Source: Pseudomonadota bacterium (GTDB lineage: Bacteria; Pseudomonadota; Alphaproteobacteria; Paracaedibacterales; CAIULA01). From it: DNA of 12,159 bases. Shown here in pieces: positions 12,029-12,159 of this stretch (the first letter of the stretch is position 1; every line of letters starts with the position of its first letter). The notes under the pieces are model-generated. The model was not told the origin of the DNA. It saw only the letters and a program-made list of their open reading frames with translations, and searched no databases. The DNA is taken from assembly GCA_021804455.1 (NCBI GenBank), contig JAJZHT010000023.1, positions 1 through 12,159 on the forward strand, given 5' to 3'. Both the position numbers and the translations under genes were made by a program.

Positions 12029-12159
12029 AGCTGAATGACTATGCAGGTTATGGCTCTGTGAAGAGTGCAGCACGTGCAGAGCAGAACGATTCACTCCTCC
12101 ATCTGCAGAGAGCACAGCCGTCGTTGAAGCGTGATCGTCTATACAGAAGTCTGACTAGC
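12010..12159. other. Terminal segment of foreign composition
   Basis: From about 12010 the sequence no longer reads as glutamate dehydrogenase in any frame. It is 51% GC over 12029-12159 (hand count) and has no T/A-rich runs, unlike everything before it. TCTGTGAAG occurs twice (12022-12030, 12055-12063) and GTGCAG twice nearby. A 47-codon frame is open to the window end from 12019 but I recognise nothing in it. It could be the edge of an insertion element or a chimeric read or assembly end. Confidence 0.55.

Noticed and set aside
1..12159. tRNA, rRNA, CRISPR arrays, riboswitches or defence systems
   Set aside because: I saw no cloverleaf-like sequence, no regularly spaced repeats and no recognisable defence or phage gene; intergenic stretches are accounted for above.

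Overview
The window reads as an AT-rich alphaproteobacterial chromosome segment. The evidence is the N-terminus of a large (1,500+ residue class) NAD-glutamate dehydrogenase, an SdhA C-terminus, an uppS-cdsA pair, and repeated TTAA-N7-TTAA motifs of the kind bound by the alphaproteobacterial cell-cycle regulator CtrA. The low GC, a bacterial phosphofructokinase and sdhA with no sdhB directly behind it would suit an intracellular or host-associated lineage such as Holosporales. That placement is inference; no RNA marker gene is present.

Layout. Bases 2-280 hold the end of sdhA (+), converging on rsfS-rlmH (-; ribosome silencing factor and 23S rRNA methyltransferase, coupled by an ATGA overlap). 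Next come an RhlE-type DEAD-box helicase (-) and an Lrp/AsnC regulator (-) with a dyad-rich operator region in front of it. A 525-base divergent intergenic region then leads to a phosphofructokinase gene (+). The 340 bases behind that gene hold no CDS but carry DnaA boxes, a CtrA-type motif and a very AT-rich stretch, and look like a replication origin or another DnaA/CtrA-controlled site. murJ (+) follows and runs 72 bases tail-to-tail into cdsA; cdsA (-) overlaps uppS (-). These three encode lipid II flipping, CDP-diacylglycerol synthesis and undecaprenyl diphosphate synthesis, so this is a cell-envelope cluster. An unassigned 562-residue polytopic protein (+), possibly GT-C-like, comes next. 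The last gene is the N-terminal third of NAD-glutamate dehydrogenase, which is cut off by a stop where the sequence abruptly changes composition (12010-12159).

Main discovery. A regulatory block of about 180 bases occurs twice, in front of the phosphofructokinase gene (about 3341-3520) and in front of the glutamate dehydrogenase gene (about 10302-10497). The copies share a 19-base identical core, a GC-rich centre and a promoter-proximal TTAA-N7-TTAA next to a -10-like box. By eye I found exactly five perfect TTAA-N7-TTAA motifs in the window. Four lie in these two blocks and the fifth lies 3 bases from the DnaA-box pair. This suggests one CtrA-like input into glycolysis, glutamate catabolism and possibly replication. 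The link is notable because NAD-glutamate dehydrogenase is a cell-cycle-controlled division regulator (GdhZ) in Caulobacter.
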